From Kryptolebias marmoratus (Eukaryota > Chordata > Actinopteri > Cyprinodontiformes > Rivulidae), in assembly GCF_001649575.2 (NCBI RefSeq), contig NC_051446.1, forward strand, positions 22,276,167-22,340,166: a stretch of 64,000 nt of DNA. Reading direction: 5' to 3'. Both the position numbers and the translations under genes were made by a program. The number at the start of each line of letters is the position of its first letter. The stretch's first letter is position 1. Below, piece by piece: positions 60,301 to 64,000 of this stretch. The notes under the pieces were generated by a model. The model was not told the DNA's origin. It searched no databases and saw only the letters and a program-made list of their open reading frames with translations.

Positions 60301-60715
60301 GTTAATGACTGTGATCTTTTTTTTACCTTATTTAAACTGGTGGGAAGCATCTCCTGAGGAGAAAAATATTCAAATAGCTCAATGTTAGACGTGTGCCTCA
60401 AGGTGTGCACCTTGAAGTGTGGGCGAAGATTTTTTTTTTTACATGGGAATGAGCAAAAATTACATCATAAAGTTGTTTGTCACCATGTTTCTGTAATTTC
60501 TTTTTATGAGGATATGAATAGAAATATCTAACCACAAGCTGTTTATTGGCTGGTATCTTTTATCTGCAGCAGTCTTTAACTCACAGACATCAGAATCAAT
60601 CAAAGGGATAAATGAATAATGTAATTACGCCAAGGTACAGTACAAAACAGCTAAAGTTGGCCAATGGAAAAGCCATTTATATAATATATGGCATGAATGT
60701 TTGACGCCTTCCAAA
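57321..60715. other. Intronic DNA, no genes recognised
   Basis: Frames at 57693-57986 (97 codons, Cys-rich start) and 57421-57744 (minus) have no splice context or family resemblance. No repeat was recognised by eye. Confidence 0.35.
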
Positions 60716-61260
60716 CAGTTTGACTATTTTCAAATAGGGAAATAATAATGATGAATTTAGTGCCGTGTCTTCATTACGCTCGTAAATATGCCCGTGTATA
60801 ATTGCCTGTCCCTGGTCTTCGCAGAGGGCCAGGTGTCTAGAAGGCACTAAAACTTTTATCAGAAACAGTAACAGTTGTTTTATGTGCTGCATTGGAAGCC
60901 ACACATACACAAACAGGGTGGAACACAAACAATTTCGGCTCCTCTCTGCAATCACTCTGTAATCACTCTGCTGTAGGCCACTCCAAGTTTTCTATTTTCC
61001 ACCTTTCAATTGTTCTCCGTTCGCAGACAGAGCAAACCCGCTCCCGTTGACTTCATTGCAGATGTGATAAATGCTGCCCTTTTGTTGAATTATACAACAT
61101 AAAGCACCATTTAGAAAGGGTGTGATGGCAGGTTCAGAATCACCTTCGGCGGCAAAGATCTATTGGGCTTGGTTTGAAATGTTTCAGCCTGAACAGAGAG
61201 ACATTTTGTAATCCCCACTTTAAGGACACTATCACAAGAGTAGGGGGCCCTGGAGGAAAA
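60716..61260. other. High-complexity intronic block, candidate conserved element
   Basis: The block contains CATTACGCTCGTAAATATGC, CCGTGTATAATTGCCTG, CAGATGTGATAAATGCTGCC and CACCTTCGGCGGCAAAGATC. It is repeat-free and stands between AT-rich flanks. Function is inferred from composition only. Confidence 0.28.
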
Positions 61261-61922
61261 TAAGCATCCCCTGTGTATTACCAACAACTGATCTCTTTCA
61301 CTTTATTTGATAAATTCAGGGTGAACGGGGTCACAAATAAACTGAAACAGGAGTATAAGTACTGTTTTAGAAGTTTAACAGCAAACGTTTACTATAAAGA
61401 ATGTTTTTTTTTACATTTTTAAACTCTATGATATAAAAGTATATGGAATTAATAAAAGAAAGCACAAGACCTAATAACTCATTTAAAAATGATAAAATAA
61501 ATTTGTATTACCTTTTTAATTTTGCATGACCATCTGGCTGTAGCATTTTAGGTGCAGCCTGAGGTGCTTTCAGAAAAAAATGTCATATTTTCATTCAACG
61601 GCTATAATCATAAAGGACCGGCTGAGATTAGCGCTTGTTAAGACTGCCTTTTCTGCTTTTAAACAGTTTGTTTATTGTCCTGACACGTGCTGTGCTATAT
61701 TAATTAGCCCTGCATGAATAAAGAATGAAAAAAGCACATGCTATGGGAAAACACAGATTTCTGCAAGTTTGTCTTTTGTTTGGAGCAGTGATTGCCAGAC
61801 AGACAGGGCAAATGGGACCAGGTGAACAATATGGGATTGGGGGGCTTGAATAGTCAAAAAAAAAGCCTGAATAATTACAGATAATTTCAAGGAGTGTTTC
61901 TGCTTATTCATAATGCATATTC
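61261..61922. other. Intronic DNA, nothing recognised
   Basis: AT-rich. No repeat or coding signal is recognised. Confidence 0.35.
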
Positions 61923-61972
61923 ATAAAAATAACCATGTAATACAAAACTGACAGCAATGTAAATGTTGTTAA
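61923..61972 (+). repeat. Short dispersed repeat, partner of 722-768
   Basis: AATAACCATGTAATACAAAA and CTGACAGCAATGTAAATG match the copy near 727-765 with a handful of substitutions, in the same orientation about 61 kb away. Confidence 0.5.
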
Positions 61973-63885
61973 AATTAGATTTTAGACGGCAGTAGTTCAC
62001 TTTGGTCCTGGCCATGCTTAAACTTGCTGTTAGCTTTTTGGACAACCTCAGCTTTCAAAAAGACTAGGCTATCTACCACAAGTTTGATTAATTGTTCATA
62101 ACCTTTCCACAGAAGTCCACTTTAGAAGATCTGAACTAACCTTTAAGAGCTCCATATTCGATTAAACAAACACTAAAGCTGGATCACTGTACCAAGGTTT
62201 AAAAAATCATAAAAGTAAATGTAATGAATTGATTAGGCAAATATACTCTATAGACCTTTTTTCTTTTTAACAAATTCTTTATCTTAAAAAATTGAAAGGA
62301 TAGACCATTACTATAGAGAATTACATGAGGTTTCAAGTTGTTTTTTTCTCCTTAACTGTTCCTTTAGGTTTTAACTTGTGAAAGCCTTCTGTCTCATTCT
62401 GGGGACTACTTTGTTGCTCTCATTCCCTCTCTGCATTTTGAACTATGCCCTTTCACTGCTCTGCATCTTGACCAGAAACAGAGGGAGTTTAAGTGGGGTA
62501 CCATTAATAAAGACTGAAGCAAAAGGCTGCTGCTGTAGCTTATGCTGTAATGATTAATGAGGACCATCTTTTACCCTCTGTGGTTGTATCTTTGTTGAAT
62601 AGGTTCTGATTATTCTTGGCTTGGTCACACATGACTAATAGCTCCTGGGCTAAATTATTCCTTCTTTGAGCCACACCATAAAGAAACAAACTGCAGGATA
62701 TGTTTGTTTGATTAGGAATCTGATTTAAGAGCTTGTATGCTTTTAGTACATAGGTATGCATATTTATTTGAGTTTCCACAACAAATAATGCCCCCCGCCC
62801 CGTAATTCTGTAGCCCCAATGATTGCTTCTTTGCCCCACAGCAGTATTTTTGCATATTTAAAATCCCACCATTAAAATATGGGATTGTTGTGGCATCTAC
62901 TTAACTACAATATATTTCCACTTCCCTAGAGGCTGTTTTTTTCCATTAGGAGGTCATGAAATGGCTGTTTGTTTACTCATTATTATTTGGTTTTCATAGC
63001 TGGATTGTAATTTGTTATCCTGAGTAGGAGGAAGGAGCCAAAAGCTACTGGTGTGACACTGTGTAGGAGATTATGGCCGTGCCCTTTGCCCTTTAATAGA
63101 GATGTTCATGAAATTTAATTATGAGGGGAAATTTAATGCAACAAATGGCAAATTAGTACAATGTTTCAAAGTAGGAAATAAAAACACTAATTAATACTTT
63201 GACTTTTCTTTTATTGCAGAACGTGTGAACTCGGTATTGCTTGTTTTGTCTCATCAACTTAATTTTGTTGAGAGGATACCTTTTTGTTTCTGTGCTCTTA
63301 GCTGGAGAAATGTTCCAAAAACACTGCCAAAAAATGCCATTCTAATATACAATGCTTGAAAGATAAAATGACACTGATACTGCTAAAGTAGAAGTGTTTT
63401 GAAGTTTGTTTTGTTCCAGCCTGCTTGCAAGTTTAAGGTGTGAAACAGAACAGGGTCATTGTCATTCCACTACCCTCTCCTTTCACAGTCATGCCTTTGA
63501 AATGTGTGCAAAATGTGGATTTCAGATTGTCTTGTTGAGAAATGCATGGACATCTCTGGGAAAAGATGTTATCTTGAGGGCAGCATATGCTGCTGTAAAC
63601 TCGTACTTTTATGCATTACCGAAGTGTGAATTGCCTTTTCCGATGGCAATGATACAACCATAAACCATCAGAGAGCTTGGTTTTGGACATGTTTTTGAGT
63701 CCTGATGGTGATTTTAGTCTATAGTCTGGAACAGACTGATATTATTTCTTCCAACAAAAACAGATTTTGAATGCTGATTATTTTGACCACAGATCATGCA
63801 CTTGACCACAGATGCTTTAGAGATGAGGGGAAGTTAATATTGTCTTTGGAATGGGGCTTTTTGTTTGCACAAAATGAGTGTTTAT
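61973..63885. other. Intronic DNA, no genes recognised
   Basis: A 99-codon minus frame (62540-62839) and an 85-codon plus frame (63406-63663) show no family resemblance and lack splice pairs. The part at about 62940-63150 is repeat-free and moderately complex. Confidence 0.35.
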
Positions 63886-63945
63886 TGTATTTGTGTGTGT
63901 TTGTGTGTATATTTGTGTGTATATATATGTGTATATATATATATA

Positions 63946-64000
<55 letters not shown>
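63886..64000. repeat. Compound TG/TA microsatellite, cut by the window edge
   Basis: TGTGTG and TATATA blocks alternate and then become pure TA to the last base, so the true length is unknown. Confidence 0.95.

Larger units (their letters stand above)
36584..64000 (+). other. Inferred first intron (over 27 kb, open at right edge)
   Basis: The region starts with the consensus donor GTAAGG. To the right edge I find no convincing second exon: open frames are short, lack flanking acceptor-donor pairs and resemble no family. Repeats of both strands and several repeat-free blocks fill it. Very long first intervals with scattered non-coding blocks are usual for vertebrate neuronal or developmental receptor genes, but this is inference. 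A small missed exon is possible. Confidence 0.45.

Noticed and set aside
1..64000. CRISPR arrays, bacterial operons, phage or plasmid features
   Set aside because: None is present. Intron donor, CpG-rich promoter, LINEs, SINEs and Tc1 elements show that this is vertebrate nuclear DNA.

Overview
The window looks like vertebrate nuclear DNA, most likely from a teleost fish. It is AT-rich and almost free of long open frames. It is filled with repeats of kinds typical of fish genomes: Tc1 transposases, an RTE-type LINE, L2-like LINE 3' regions, a Rex/CR1-like LINE tail, hAT-type and TTAA-flanked foldback elements, LTR fragments and a tRNA-derived SINE. There are no operons, phage genes or CRISPR arrays. 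All family calls were made by eye against remembered family features; no search was run.

Layout. From 1 to about 35.6 kb the sequence reads as intergenic. Its main landmarks are two LTR-like elements with 5-bp target duplications (13921-14352 and 16876-17529), a histone H3 pseudogene joined to a LINE 3' end (15545-15967, minus strand), an RTE reverse-transcriptase remnant (about 23965-24533), an L2-like 3' region (25340-26054) and two decayed Tc1 copies (32965-33905 and 34756-35300). At about 35.68-36.72 kb base composition switches to GC- and CpG-rich. Here lies the only convincing gene piece: a 5' UTR and a first coding exon that ends in a secretory signal peptide and a clean splice donor at 36584 (plus strand). 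I cannot name the gene. From 36584 to the right edge the sequence fits a first intron of more than 27 kb. It holds a TTAA-flanked foldback element (39828-40457), an hAT-type MITE (57128-57320), repeat copies, and several repeat-free high-complexity blocks that may be regulatory.

One dispersed repeat, called family A here, occurs at least eleven times on both strands. Longer copies contain two or three tandem units of about 220-300 bp, and one copy carries a 37-bp inversion in place.

The most notable items are the H3-LINE chimera, the unnamed signal-peptide exon, the modular structure and micro-inversion of family A, and the well-bounded non-autonomous elements. I found no evidence for a new multi-gene system.
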